Part shown: piece by piece, positions 1 to 11,796 of the stretch
How positions within the stretch are numbered: position 1 is the stretch's first letter
Layout: each line of letters begins with the position of its first letter
NCBI GenBank assembly: GCA_963971285.1
Contig: OZ020250.1
Coordinates: 11,454,499 to 11,518,498, forward strand
Direction: 5' to 3'
DNA length: 64,000 nt
Origin: Astropecten irregularis
Lineage: Eukaryota > Echinodermata > Asteroidea > Paxillosida > Astropectinidae
Program-made: the position numbers and the translations under genes
Notes under the pieces: model-generated
Told to the model about the DNA's origin: nothing
Databases searched by the model: none
What the model saw: only the letters and a program-made list of their open reading frames with translations

Positions 1-1337
1 CACTTGTTTTTATCAATTCTAGTTAACTGGTGCTGGGTGGAACATCCATATTGCATGACTCAGGTTTTATGCAAGTAATGAGGTTTTCCTGTTATTGAGG
101 AAGAAGTTGGCAAAGCCAGAGCCTTTGACAATAATATGCCATGAACAGCAAGTGGCAAAAACCTTAGTGCACTGAAGATTGGACCGATTTACTGTGCTGC
201 AGTTGTTGTACATGTATATAGCAATGAAGCGTTTTGCATTTTTGCGAGGATCTTTCAAGCCCTCTGGTGAGTAGTGATAATGATAAAATGTATATGAATT
301 GATGTGAAATGTTTCACATATTAACAAGCATATGCTTCGACCTAGCCTTGCCAAGCGTTTAATAACAAGTCATCTCGATAATCAATAACCATCGTAAAGG
401 TATACATTGCATATGAATTGGGGCCCCAAGCTTAAAGGTAATATCAGTCCTTCTCTTCTAGAAAAAAATCGCTCTCCTTAAATCTGCCACGAGGGCATAC
501 CGCTCTCCTTAAAATAAACCTACCATTTTCAAACAGGGTAAATTGAAATGACACCATTTTAAGACCAAACATTTGCTTTCATGGTTCTCTTTAATACGTT
601 CTTCAGGCAATAGATTTTATTTGAATTAAGATTACATGTGCTTTGTTAAAAACATATTGGTTTCCATGTTTTTCAGAAACACACTAGCGTTTTCTTTGAA
701 AAAAAGGGAATGCTAGACATCCAGTAAAAAAATCTGACAAAATAAAGTTTAATTATCTGACAAGACTTTGTGTTCTTGTATTTTGCTTTATTTGTTCTCT
801 TATTCATTTTGGAATAACACACTGACAAGTTACAACAACGTACAACACGTTGACATGTGCCTAGTGCACGTGTGCAAATCTGTCGTTGTGAAAAGGTGTA
901 CACGTGGTTATTGTCAGACACGTTGACAAAAGCGCCTGCGCGAAGTGGAATCATGGTCAAAGTACGCACGATATCACCACACACAGCGTAACATTTTTGT
1001 GTGGACCGTGTGCACTGAGCGCCCTTGTAAACTTGATAAATATTGGCTGTTGCGGTTCAGCAAAACGGCTGCCAACCAATAGAAACACGCGTAACATTAC
1101 TATCTCTTCAGCTGACTGTGTCAAGATAAAAAAGCATCGAAACGATTTTTGCATCGATGTGCGAGTGAACCAAACAGTGGTTTGAAAGCTATTTCCACTG
1201 GTTTGCTGTAATAATATTGTTGGAAATTTAAAAGGTACGCATAGATTTTTTGAGGAGCGCTGTTTTTTTACGCTCCTCGATTTTGATAAGGAGCGTGGTA
1301 GGGCCGCCTGTGCGATCACGCTCCTCAAAAATGAAGG
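1..1337. other. Intronic or upstream sequence, nothing recognised
   Basis: No exon, transposon end or RNA gene could be supported here. Open frames of about 90-120 residues (for example around 904-1328 on both strands) have low-complexity, unfamiliar translations and look like chance ORFs. The stretch presumably belongs to the intron preceding the first visible CLASP exon, but upstream exons (TOG1 domain) were looked for and not found. Confidence 0.5.
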
Positions 1338-1705
1338 ACTGTAATATCATACTTTGATTTTTGTCAAAGAAATTTATACAGATTCATGGGCAAAAATATC
1401 AAGGAAGATACAGTAACAGTCATCTGTGAAAATTGCAGTCCCATACGATGCCCACTTTTTTAGAAAACAGTGAACAACAGCCACAGTATTTCTTAAGTGT
1501 TTTCTCTTTTATTTTTTATCTTTAAAAGATCAAAAATTATTTTGGTCATCGGTTTTACTCTTTTCTGGATAAATACAGCATTTCAGGCAGAACAATTTTA
1601 ATGGTATGTTTCTATCATCACCATCTTTATACCCTGTAAGGGTATATAGGTAAATTTGTGAAGATTTCTGTTTCGGTATGCTACCAAAGTATGATACTAC
1701 CTTTA
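1338..1705. mobile_element. TTAA-type MITE (copy 1, left end degraded)
   Basis: The right end reads CCAAAGTATGATACTACC followed by TTAA. The left end carries the degraded complement (TAATATCATACTTTG). The body is shared with copies at 48929-49260 and 50023-50352, including the phrase ATTCATGGGCAAAAATATCA. TTAA target duplications are typical of piggyBac-type transposition. No coding capacity is seen. Confidence 0.6.
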
Positions 1706-2214
1706 AACAAGTTACATGTATTTCCAGTCATTATAGTAGTGTGTATATGTATGATTAGCATATCTTATTTTGCTTCACGGGCAGAGAGCGCCGGAGTTTA
1801 TACCTGTGGTTCACGGGCAATAATGCCAATAACAAAAGCATATAATAATGTCAATAAACAACCATTGACTGGCTTAATAAATGCCAGTGGGAGATTTAAG
1901 CACATATACTGGAATCAGCGGTTGTAATATACATATTCCATGCATGGATGAATATAGACAATATGAAGCAATGCTATCAAAAAGTTGTTTGCACAATGAT
2001 AATTGAGTTTCAAAGAAATTATCACATTTTTTGAAAGTATTTTTCCTGCCCTTTCAATTTATGCCTCAGTCAGGAAAAATGAGTCAGGGGTGACAGAGAT
2101 ATCCTGCCTTTAAATATGGATGGAATTTCCATGTTTTTTGTTTCATTCACACCTGATTGATTTTTTGCATGAAAGGATGCCGAGATTAAAATAACTTGTT
2201 ATGATTAATCACAC

Positions 2215-2250
2215 TTTAAAGGTAGTATCATACTTTGGTAAGAAACCCAT
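2215..2250. repeat. Isolated left end of the TTAA MITE family
   Basis: TTAAAGGTAGTATCATACTT followed by TGGTAAGAAACC is the conserved left terminus of the TTAA MITE family. No matching right end was found nearby, so this is a solo or truncated end. Confidence 0.45.
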
Positions 2251-2336
2251 TTATCCAACACAATTGTCCGGCATACACAGTATGGCATTGGAAAATTTTG
2301 AAACTTAAATGCTCTTGTGTGCATTGTACAACCTCC

Positions 2337-2493
2337 TGGGGTCGATTTCACCAAACTCATCATAACTTATACTATCAGTCGTAGGACATATGATGCATTG
2401 CAGCCTTATGTAGAAGTTGTAGGATACGATGGATTATACACTTTGTAACTCGAGTTACGAGCGATCGTATAGGGCTTCGTGAAATTGACCCCA
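2337..2493. mobile_element. Short palindromic MITE, TGGGGTCGATTTCAC family
   Basis: The ends TGGGGTCGATTTCACCAAA and the complement of GTGAAATTGACCCCA form terminal inverted repeats about 157 bp apart. A related copy sits at 49643-49740. Non-coding; the small minus-strand ORF that starts beyond it is not considered real. Confidence 0.55.
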
Positions 2494-2776
2494 CACGCTA
2501 CAACTGGTCTATTTTTACATCTACATGGAAAGCCTACTTTTACATGAGTGACATTTGTAAGTATGCGTACATTTTTCATTAAACTTTTTTCCTTAATAAT
2601 TATTAGCATAAACTTTCATGAAGGGTAAATGAACAAGTACTATTTGTGAAGTACATGTACATGTATAACACATGATGTAGGACCTGCTAAATGTGTAGTT
2701 AAAACCAAATTGCAAAATTCAATTTTGTGTTGGGAGTATGCAAACTTTGATTTTAATGATGAAAATGCATTTCATC

Positions 2777-4765
2777 CAGTCCGTATGGCTTGGGGCGCTC
2801 GTGCGGGCTGTGGACAATACTGCTGGCCCAGCCTGGGCCTACACAGGTCCGTCGGCCTCGCTCGCACTGGATTTAAAAGGGCTGCACCTTTCCTCCATGC
2901 CCTAGGCCACAGCGGACTCTTCTTTAGACACTCAGCGGGGCTGTACGTCGAAAATAAGGGGAAGGAAAAGAAGAAGTCAGACCGAATCTTTGCCGAGTTT
3001 GGTCAACTACCTGTATTTATCTAGCCGGTCCCACCGCAGCAAACGCTGCAAGGGTGACGACTTGTTTTCACGGGGCAAATTTTTTGCAAAGTCTTTTAAA
3101 TCGACCTCGGCTTCATTATCAACCCTTTCTGCCTCCCGTCAGACAGGCACCGTTAATCGGCAGGCTGATCCCATGTACCACGCTCAGTCATGGTTGTGTG
3201 GCTCAGGAGAGAAGGAGTTAGCCGTGCTCCGGCGTCCCCTCAAGCTTTGAGCCTTCACCCGTCATTGTCTGTTGTCTCTGAAGAGTCCATTCAGCCATAA
3301 GCCCACACTACATGTACTGGGCAGCCTGTCCCTACTGCCGCCCAGGATTATCCCTGTTTGGCACGATCGTCTTATCCCTCAGTGTCTTCATCTGATGACC
3401 AGTGTGTGGCCCAACTACAGTGGCTTTCCATTGCAGAGTCCGATCTTCATCTCGTGCAGAGGAACATGATTCAATACAGTTCCCACCGGAGGAGGAGACT
3501 GCAAGTCATTTACGTGCAGTATCGACAGGCTCACCCTGTATGTCAGTGAATTTCCGGGACCATGTTCCCTGATTAATGACATGATTACCCGATTCTGCAG
3601 CTCAATTATTATTGTCTTCCCACAGCGGCGGATTTTGAGATTTTCTTCTCCACTTCTTCCCTCACCAATGACAACAAAGGACAAGTCAGCAGCTGATGAG
3701 GGGTGCTCAGCATCCAAACAGCCCTTCATGGGCAAGGTTCACAGCATGCTGGGATACGTTGAATAAGGTGGTCCCCTCCTGCCATAGTTTTGGCGTGGCC
3801 TCCTTGCTCCTCTTGAAATATTGGGTTCCTGATTGTGAAGAGGAGTCAAGCGATTCCCCGAACTCGGTGACTGCCGCATTTTAACTGCATTTCACTGCCC
3901 GCGTGTCCACCCTTGCAACCTCGGCCCGTCAATGAGCTGGATGAGGTTTTCTTCCCATCTCAAGGTGACCGCTATAGACTTGAAGCTCTTCCCCTGCTTG
4001 GAACATTCCCTTTGTATGGAAGCCTGCAGAGTTCAGGCTGGCTGAAGACAAGAGTTTGAGGACTACTGAGGAGGTAAACCTCAAGAGTCCTCAAGCCCCA
4101 GCACCCAAGTCAGCATGCAGCAGAGACAGACAATAATTCATGAATCCCCGACATTGCCCACTCGGTTCTACTCATGGTTATTTTGGAGACCCAACTATCG
4201 CCTCGTCTTGTGCCTATCCCTGACAGCCCCAGCCTGCCAAGGAGCAACAACAGCCGAGGCCAGGCTGTGTTTTCCACCTTCTAGGTTCCCTGGGCCTTGA
4301 CGTTAATTACTCTCCCGTTTCCTGTGGGCCCCGCCCTGGGGCCTGTAGGAGGCTGCGTCCAGGTGTTTGCAGGGTTGGACATGCTCATACAGCTGACACC
4401 AGTGCCGATAGATATAGCAAAGCTCCAATCTATCGAGGCGGTAATAGTCCCCCTCTTTGAGAAGGGGAGATAATCCTGCCTCGTCGCTTCCATATGGGTA
4501 CATTCGGAATTACCCTCGGGCCCATCCGGATGCCAGCATGGGGAGCGAGCCAAGATCTGAAGGACGCGTACCTTCTCCCTTCATCAGGCAGGATCACTGG
4601 AGGTTTTCAATAGCCGTTTTCAACAGTTCGCGGCACTCCACCTCCAATTTGTAGGTAAAGGGTGGTTTAGCCCTTTTGCGGTGGCAGGGCATGATGTTTC
4701 TCATGTACCTCAGAATGTAGGACAGTCTTGCGAGGCGGCAGTGCCAGCTCTCAACTTAACCTGAT
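2777..4765 (+). pseudogene. Decayed DIRS-type retrotransposon fragment (gag to RT)
   Basis: Colinear with the better preserved DIRS element between about 14061 and 16450. The segment at 2777-4110 matches its gag-like region, including the Lys-rich run and the Arg/Ser stretch near 3020. The segment at 4290-4765 matches the start of its reverse transcriptase up to the catalytic Tyr-x-Asp-Asp region (4695-4720), where the Asp codons are lost. Many small indels and stops break all frames. No inverted terminal repeats were found at either edge, so both ends are truncated. The short ORFs at 2710-3024, 2990-3250 and 4457-4654 are pieces of this relic, not separate genes. Confidence 0.8.
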
Positions 4766-5539
4766 TTACCCAGTACATGTAATTTATTTTTTTACTGTTC
4801 TTATTATCACAATTTCTTTTATTTAAGCATCAATATTCAGTATGTTGTGTACGATAGCCGAATTTTCAGTATAGCATTATTTGTTACGGCGATATTCCAA
4901 TGTACATTGCACCTGTCCCAAAAACCACTGGATAAATTGTTAGTGATTGGATGATATCATACCAAAAACATCAATGATAATAGCACTGGGCACTTGCGCT
5001 AAAATTAGCACCGAACCTCAGACAAACATTGCAACCGGCCATGCAAACGTGTGGTGAGTGGGGCCGGGGGTATGTACGTGCGGGTGCAGCATGCATGGTG
5101 TGACGTCATTAGTGCGGAACGCTATTGATTTAATAATTTTATTCTTGTATTTTGTGATGATTGTTGAAAGTTCTCCTCATCCCCATAAAGTACCACTGAT
5201 TAAACCCTTTTTATTATTTGGTGGCTCGGTTTGGGTATGTATCAGTGTCTTGATTAGAATAGTACTACACACATCATATATCACCACCGTGTTTCTGTGG
5301 TTAATGTAATCTGTTCATCCAAAATATTGCATATGCCGATATTACTTTGTTTCCCTGAATAATAATCATGCTTTGTAAATTCAGTGAAGTGTTTAGCTGT
5401 TTTTTGTAACCTTGAAACCTTGACTGCTTTTCCACTTGATTTGGGAAAGTGACAAGGAGGTTTCGCACGCAAACTGATACGTATACGCGTATGTTTAGCT
5501 ATCCGTTAATGTCAACAGCCGATCTGATGTTTCGCAATA
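4766..5539. other. Intronic sequence, nothing recognised
   Basis: AT-rich sequence between the DIRS relic and the pogo-like element. No exon, repeat end or RNA gene could be supported. Confidence 0.4.
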
Positions 5540-5573
5540 CAGTGGAATGCCATTATAATGAACATGATGGGAT

Positions 5574-6290
5574 TTTCCCCCGGGGGTAATAATAGTTTGG
5601 TAGAGACAAAATAATGCAGGTTCCAGAGAAAATGGTCGGCCAAGTCCCTAAAAGACGTATTTTCCCCCGGGGGTAATAATAGTTTGGTAGAGACAAAATA
5701 ATGCAGGTCCCAGAGAAAATGGTCGGCCAAGTCCCTAAAAAACCTATTTTCAGCGGGTGTAATAATAGTTTGGTAGAGACAAATAATGCAGGTCCCAGAG
5801 AAAATGGTCGGCCAAGTCCCTAAAAGACGTATTTTCAGCGGGGGTAATAATAGTTTGGTAGAAACAAAATAATGCAGGTCCCAGAGAAAATGGTCGGCCA
5901 AGTCCCTTAAAGACGTATTTTCCCCCGGGGGTAATAATAGTTTGGTAGAGACAAAATAATGCAGGTCCCAGAGAAAATTGTCGGCCAAGTCCCTAAAAAA
6001 CGTATTTTCCCCCGGGGGTAATAATAGTTTGGTAGAGACAAAATAATGCAGGTCCCAGAGAAAATGGTCGGCCAAGTCCCTAAAAAACGTATTTTCAGCG
6101 GGGGTAATAATAGTTTGGTAGAGACAAAATAATGCAGATCGCAGAGAAAATGGTCGGCCAAGTCCCTGAAAAAAAAAACGTATTTTCAGCCGGGGCCATT
6201 AAATAATAGTTTGGTAGAGACAAAATAACGCAGGTCCCAGAGAAAATGGTCCAAGCCAAGTCCCCCCAAAATGTATTTTCAGTGAGGAAG
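5574..6290. repeat. 87-bp tandem array, about 8 copies
   Basis: The unit begins CCCCCGGGGGTAATAATAG (variants CAGCGGGGGTAATAATAG) and contains GGTCGGCCAAGTCCC. Repeat starts fall near 5576, 5664, 5750, 5836, 5923, 6009, 6096 and 6187, and the last copies are degenerate. The period of 87 is exactly 29 codons, so the minus strand shows repetitive ORFs of up to 187 residues that have no independent support as genes. Confidence 0.9.
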
Positions 6291-6317
6291 TAATAGTTTG
6301 TTTTTTTGTCTCCAAGA

Positions 6318-6386
6318 TCAGACGCGGTGGCCGCGGCAGACAGAAATGAGTTTGTGGCGTCTGCGGTTGCGCCGCGGCCACCGCGT
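6318..6386. repeat. GC-rich perfect inverted repeat (hairpin)
   Basis: CGCGGTGGCCGCGGC and its exact complement GCCGCGGCCACCGCG flank a loop of about 35 nt. It stands out against AT-rich surroundings and lies near the right end of the pogo-like element. Confidence 0.7.
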
Positions 6387-6877
6387 TCAGTGGGTAGTTA
6401 AAATAACAATAGGGAGTTTTGTTAGTCAGTTCTTTTAATATGCTAAATAAGCAAGGACTGTCGAAAGTCGGCTGGTTGTTAAGGACCCGTCCAAACCGCG
6501 GTGATTGCGGTGACACCGCGGTGTAACCTTTTGGATGAGCTCCCTAAGATTGTTTGTTATAGTGGTTGTTTGTTATAGTGAACCATGTTCAGCATGCCCA
6601 TACATTGTACATAACAATTGGGAGCCAAGGATGATGTTTGGTATTGCCAAATGTTTGGTATAGCAGTGTTTTTTGTAGTGGCGTTTCACTGTAGGGAAGT
6701 CTTTTTTCGACAATAGAGAACCACTTTTGTCCCTGACAAAATGTTGTCTTATTCATAATTTTTCGAATACATAGAAATGCCATGTACATGTTCAGTAATT
6801 CCTTTCCTTTTAATCTAATCATGCACATGACAAAATATGAACAGAGAAATACGAGAAAACTGAAATTTGCTACGTGT

Positions 6878-7246
6878 TTAAATGCAGCGTACAGGATTTG
6901 CAAGGCCTCCAAAAAATATTGAGTTTAAGACAGAAAATTGACAGTTCGTAAACAGTGCAAACAGTCACCATGGGAAATCTTGGTTCATCAGATGCTGGGT
7001 TTTTCAAGTTAATCAAGATTTAGTGTCTTTTAAAAAGATCGTTCGTCCGAACGATTTAGTACTATTTCGGAAGCGTGGTGTAACCATGAAGGATTTAGTG
7101 GGGGCCGTATTTCTGCTATCCAGATGAACAAAGCTTAAAAAGGTACATGAAACAACGTCTGTAAGGAAGTTTAAGACTTTCACTTCTGTTTAAGTACCAA
7201 ATTCAACAAAAACACACATCTTTGCAAATCTATATGCTCCCTTTAA
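6878..7246. mobile_element. TTAA-type MITE, TTAAAGGGAGCATATAGG family
   Basis: The right end, read on the complement, is TTAAAGGGAGCATATAG followed by ATTTGCAA. The left end has the diverged TTAAATGCAGCGTACAGGAT. TTAA borders are at 6878-6881 and 7243-7246. The first ~160 bp match the copy at 44877-45188, including CAAACAGTCACCATGGGAAA. Confidence 0.6.
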
Positions 7247-7578
7247 TACCTGCGTGTAGCGAGCAAGATATCTGTGCCTCGCAGACGTATAATGGATAGC
7301 GGGAAAACTGGGGCGCCATAAGTACACAAAAACTGGTGATGAATCCAGTGCACTAACTGTATCCATTGGCATGCGAAACCTCTTTTTTCCTATTTACTTT
7401 TCAAACTGTTTAAAACTGTTTAAATCTGAGGTATTTCTTTTCAGAAAAAAAACAAACAAAGAGGTCATTAATGTTGAATAAGTTGTTTTATTCGCATTGT
7501 CTCAAAATAATTTAAACAAAATTTAACTTATTTTGAGTTGTTGCTCATTTGCACAATTTTTTGTTTCCCATTTTGTAG

Positions 7579-7622
7579 CGTCAAAGCCAACATCAGTGGG
7601 AGATGAACCAGATAGTAAAACT
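7579..7622 (+). CDS. CLASP: CLASP candidate exon, linker before TOG2
   Basis: Forty-four nt bounded by a TTTTGTAG acceptor and a GTAAGT donor. It starts with the last two bases of a split codon and ends on a codon boundary, encoding a short polar stretch (SKPTSVGDEPDSKT). The composition fits the low-complexity Ser/Lys-rich linker between TOG1 and TOG2 in CLASP proteins, and the end phase fits the next exons. The linker is not conserved, so identification rests on splice sites, phase and position. Confidence 0.5.
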
Positions 7623-8509
7623 GTAAGTATAAACAGAATACTTCTTTTCATTTATCGTTAATATTTATTTTTCTAGGCGCTGAAAAACATGGAAAATAAA
7701 TGATGATAACAATTGTTATAATATGCATTCACGGTATAGTGAATCAAAATCTATTTGATAACATTCATCTTATTATATCAATTAAGGTTTACTTAATACT
7801 GGGATATGTCCATGTTTTTCAATTCCAAATAGACCTTGAATTTTAAGGCACTCCTCCACTCTCCTTAGTGTTTTCCAAGGAGATATATTTAAGAATTGTG
7901 ACCTTTGTTCAAAACTTCACCTGTGACATTTTTCCAGACTGTAACCTCTAATTTGGAACAGAAAAAATTTCCATTCTGAAATCTGATGTGGCTGTGGGCT
8001 GCATTCCTAACAAATGAGCTGCCAATCATGCTTTGAAGAGAGCCATGTTTTTTTTTCAAGTCATCTTAGATGAGGATCACACTGTGGGTTTTTTTTCTCC
8101 TTGGGATGGGATTAATTGTTTTCATGGGATCGGGATTTTTTTTTTCTAGGGGATTGTTGTATCCTGTGACAAGCATGTTTTCAAGGTGATCAGGATTTGT
8201 AATATAAATAGGGAAAGGTCTTTATTAAAAGTTTTGTTGGGGTATTTTTTTTTTCAATGTGTCTTTTTTCAGGGGCTGGGGATTTATTACTTTAAAGGAT
8301 GTGTTATGTCTAGTTGTGGATACAATAAAACATTTAAGATGAGGGATTGAATGCCTTTCACTCACTCATCCCTTGACCTGGCTGGTAGTTAGGGAGGGGG
8401 GGGGCATGAGGGTTGCAGCAACTCTTTTTCAATCATCTTTCTGCTTGAGGTTGTCCGGAGGTGTTCCAGACTTGGAGAGGGAAGTCCAATCTTTTATATT
8501 GTCAGACCA
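7623..8509. other. CLASP intron, nothing recognised
   Basis: AT-rich intron with several T-runs. No transposon ends or RNA genes were identified before the GGGGCCGATTT element that begins at 8510. Confidence 0.45.
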
Positions 8510-9170
8510 GGGGCCGATTTAATAAAACTTTTGAGGCATTGCAGAGATAAGACGAATTGCATCTCTGCGATATGTTGCAGCTTTGACGTGTCGTGAGAAC
8601 CACTTGATCAAACACGTCGCAGGGGCGATGCATTTAATATTCACTGGGGCTCTTTTTATGTTCTTGAAGGACACTAGCTTTTGTACCAATACGACTGTTT
8701 GCTGCATTTAACTCTTGCTTCCAGATGACAGCCACAGCAGTGCATCTTATAGTTGCTCCGTATGCTCCAAGTGAATAATATAGATGTGTAGTGTAAAAAA
8801 CCAAAAAGTATTTAATTATTAGTACCGGTATCAAGCCTATGGGATGATCTATTTTGGCTGAAATTCAAGTAGAGCCTAGGCCTAGGTCTAGGTCTAGGTT
8901 GTTTGTCACTGAGACAAATCAATCCGCAGTTACATTACACCAATTATATTATTCAGAACGCTTTGAACACTCTACTTTCAAACATTTCTTTAGCGGAAAT
9001 TTTTCCCATCCAACCATCAGCTTTTGCCATTCCTTTTTATAACTTGCCGAATAATAAGGTGTTCGGGTTCAAGACGAACACCTATTGTTATTGTTCAAGT
9101 TCTTTTTTAGGTGTTCGGGTTCAAGCCGAACACCTATTGTTATTGTTCGAGGTTTTTTTTTTTTTTTTTT

Positions 9171-9980
9171 GCTTTTCCGTGTTCAACAGAAAAGGTATTG
9201 GTTTTGTTCTGTTTTTTTTCGTTTTTCTTCTTCTTCTTCTTCTTCTTCTCCTCAATTCGTATTGACTTTGTACACAAATTTGTCCGCGGCACTGGTAATT
9301 TTTTTACAGCCGATTTTAACCAACTTTGTCTGAAGGAAGTCCATATAGGGTAGTTGTCTCCCAAAACTTTTCGTCATCATGACGTCATCAGGTGTCATGT
9401 GACCAGCGATTTGAATTTAATAATCAAAATCTTTAAAAATCAACAAAAAATCAACTGTTTGAGATATTAAGTTCATTCTTTCACCAAAAGTGAATGTTAG
9501 GCAGGGTCTTTCTTTGTGACACATTGCTTGACCTCTGTGACCTCTACTTCCAGTCAAACAGGAAGTAGGTCCTCATTTAAAAGTGGTAAGAGCTATGATC
9601 ATAATTCTTCCACCTAAAGTCAATGTTAGGCAGGGTCTTTCTTTGTGACACATTGCTTGACCTCTGTGACCTCTACTTCCAGTCAAACAGGAAGTAGGTC
9701 CTCATTTAAAAGTGGTAAGAGCTATGATCATGATTCTTTCACCAAAAGTGAATGTTAGGCAAGGTTATTTTTTGTGACACAATTCTAATTGACAAGCAAT
9801 GTGTTCCATAAATCCTGCAACAAATGGGTTAAACTTTAGTTTTCTACATTGAAATATGGATACTTTTAAACCATATGTCTTAATCAAAGAAAATAAGTGA
9901 TGTGTATTAATTTGAGATTTGTTTTATATATCATATGCGGAAAAGCCATTTGTTCTGTTTTCAACAGACACAATCTCTAG
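9171..9980 (+). mobile_element. Helentron-like element, GGCTTTTCCG subfamily (nested copy)
   Basis: The 5' arm GCTTTTCCG is followed by AGAAAAGGTATTGG. The 3' end has CGGAAAAGCC, then the hairpin TCTGTTTTCAACAGA, then CTAG at 9977-9980. The core holds two full 130-bp tandem units (starts near 9493 and 9622). Poly-T and (TTC)n tracts at 9155-9250 give several low-complexity ORFs that are not genes. Confidence 0.65.
9470..9770 (+). repeat. 130-bp tandem units (2 copies) in the nested Helentron-like element
   Basis: The unit contains AATGTTAGGCAGGGTCTTTC, TTGCTTGACCTCTGTGACCT and the inverted pair ACTTCC...GGAAGT. The same unit occurs 3 times at 39040-39430 and 6 times at 58925-59710. Confidence 0.85.
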
Positions 9981-11149
9981 TTTGTTTTTTTTTCTCCTTT
10001 TGCCCAAACTTGTCAGCAGGACTTCTATATGACAGTTACAAGATATTGACTTGAAACTTGGTGGGAACTTAGGTCGTGATGCCAAGTTGTACCTAGAAGA
10101 TTGACATCATGATTACGTCATCGGGTATCAAATTACACGCGTTTTTAGGAAAAACCTTGGTGCTCTAGAACTTGAGAACCACATGAGTCATTGAGTATGC
10201 ACTCAATGACTCTGTGAATGTTTAGTTACTTGTGATGAACTAACCGGAAGTTATTGTCCATACAATATTATATATATTTTAAGGTGACGCCATGTTCTAT
10301 TCTCTATCAGTCAGTGTACAAATACAGCAATCAGCATGATCAGTATTTGTTCAGTCACGCAGTTTAAGTGTACATGTATTTCAATATGCCATTATGAGGT
10401 ACGATTTATCACATACGTTCCAACACATAACAGTTCCACTATGAAATGAGACCCCAAACACCTAGTGGTTGTTCCCACAACCACATGTCTAGTTTATTTT
10501 AAGACCCATTAAAAAATGTGCTCTTCAGTACATACAGTGAAATGTATCCTTTCGTTCAGCTAGCTTTCGTGTCATTTAAAAATCAAGATTTGACCTTGTC
10601 CTCCACTAAGCTTCAAATTTCACCTCTTTTGGTGGATTCTTCCTGTCCCCGGGAAACTATACTTTCTAAATACCTATGACACGTTTCTTGTTCCGCTAGC
10701 TGCCGCATTGGTGCCAATTTTCTTCTATTTTGTGTTTTTCACATGTAGTTAAGACGACCCAGAGACACGTCTTAAATTGTGACATGTTCCACACCATTGC
10801 CAAGGAACTTGCAATATGTTCAAAGCATCACAAGTTTTGAGAAATGGATGGGCGATGCATCATAAATTTGCGATGTGTCACGCATTTGAGTTGCAACGCG
10901 TCGCGGAGCTTTATGCAACCCCAGGTCTTGCGTTGGCCTTTTCTTCTGTGACTACCTTCCAGGGTGCCTTGGAGGTTGGTCTTGGCCAGTCAGTTGGCCA
11001 AGCAGAGGCTCCTGGGGCCTACCATGGAGTTGATTGTACTTCACACGTGCCCATTTGTTTTGTGCTCTGCATATGTCATTCGTAGAAGTCTTCTCAGGCA
11101 TCTGAATTCGAACGTCTAGATGCCCTTTCAGTCTTAGCATGAGTGTCCA

Positions 11150-11796
11150 GGGGCCGATTTCATAAAGCTCTGAGACATGTCGCAACTCGATACGATGCGT
11201 CGCCCATCCGTTTCTCAAAACTCAAGTTCCTTGGCAATGGTGTGAAACATCTCGCAAGTGAAGACATGTCTCTGGGTCGTCTTAACTATAGGCCCTACTT
11301 GCAAATAACACAAAAATACAAGAAAATTGGCATCGATGTGGCAGCTAACGGAACGGGAAGCGCGTCATTGGTATTTAGAAATTATACTATTGAGAGATTT
11401 GTCTTAGTGAAAAACAACCCTGACCTAGGCCTACTTGAATTTCAGCGGCAAAACAATTATCCAGTAGGCCTAATACTGAAGGCATTTTTAATTTATTTAC
11501 ATATTCACCTTTGCGAGTATTTTGGATGATCTGGGCACGCGTGCAGGCAACTTTCAGATGCGCTTCTGCAGCTGTTTTCTTGAATCAATAGTAAAATGCA
11601 GCAAGCAGTCGAAGAAATACAAAAGCTAGCCTCGTTCAAGAACATCAAATGAGCCAAAGTGGATATTAAATGCATCGCCCCTGCGACGTGTTTGGTGAAA
11701 AGGATCTCACGACACGTCGTAGCCGCGACGCATTGCAGAGATGGGATGCGTTTTAACTCTGCGACGCCTCGTAAGTTTTATAAAATCGGCCTCAGG
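11150..11796 (+). mobile_element. GGGGCCGATTT-family DNA transposon, copy 2 (intact length about 647 bp)
   Basis: The ends AGGGGCCGATTTCATAAAGC and the complement of TTTTATAAAATCGGCCTCA are inverted. It lies inverted relative to copy 1, so the pair forms a large imperfect palindrome. The ORF at 11143-11529 is a chance frame. A short relative sits at 21015-21162. Confidence 0.7.

Larger units (their letters stand above)
5540..6691. mobile_element. pogo/Tigger-like non-autonomous DNA transposon with internal tandem array
   Basis: The left end CAGTGGAATGCCATTATAAT and the right end (complement CAGTGAAACGCCACTACAAA) are inverted repeats. Each is flanked by TA (5538-5539 and 6692-6693), as expected for the Tc1/mariner/pogo superfamily. 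A related end occurs at 29435. No transposase was found. The interior is mostly an 87-bp tandem array plus a GC-rich hairpin at 6318-6386. Confidence 0.6.
9055..10492 (+). mobile_element. Helentron-like element, GGTGTTCG subfamily (outer copy)
   Basis: The 5' end carries the hairpin GGTGTTCGGGTTC...CGAACACC (9055-9092), repeated at 9111. The 3' end has the complementary arm CCCAAACACC, then a hairpin with arms GTGGTTGT/ACAACCAC, then CTAG at 10489-10492 and a flanking T. Subterminal inverted repeat plus 3' hairpin plus CTAG matches the other copies in this window. A second element (9171-9980) is nested inside, close to the 5' end. Confidence 0.6.
8510..10922 (-). mobile_element. GGGGCCGATTT-family DNA transposon, copy 1, split by a 1.7-kb insertion
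   Basis: 8510-8920 and about 10650-10922 together match, in opposite orientation, the whole element at 11150-11796. The match runs from the end (GGGGCCGATTTAATAAAACT) through TTTTGTACCAATACGACTG and GAAATTCAAGTAG. It then stops at GAGACAAATC and resumes at TTCTAAATACCTATGACACG. The intervening 8921-10650 is a later insertion, mostly Helentron-like sequence. No transposase is visible. Confidence 0.7.

Noticed and set aside
904..1328. Overlapping 93- and 123-residue ORFs on opposite strands
   Set aside because: Unfamiliar translations with no splice or homology support in a noncoding intron or upstream region.
5512..6161. Repetitive minus-strand ORFs of 84-187 residues
   Set aside because: They are translations of an 87-bp (29-codon) tandem array; the repeated peptide follows from the DNA period and has no start, promoter or homology support.
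9140..9364. Phe- or Lys-rich ORFs around the (TTC)n tract
   Set aside because: Low-complexity translations of poly-T and (TTC)n sequence.
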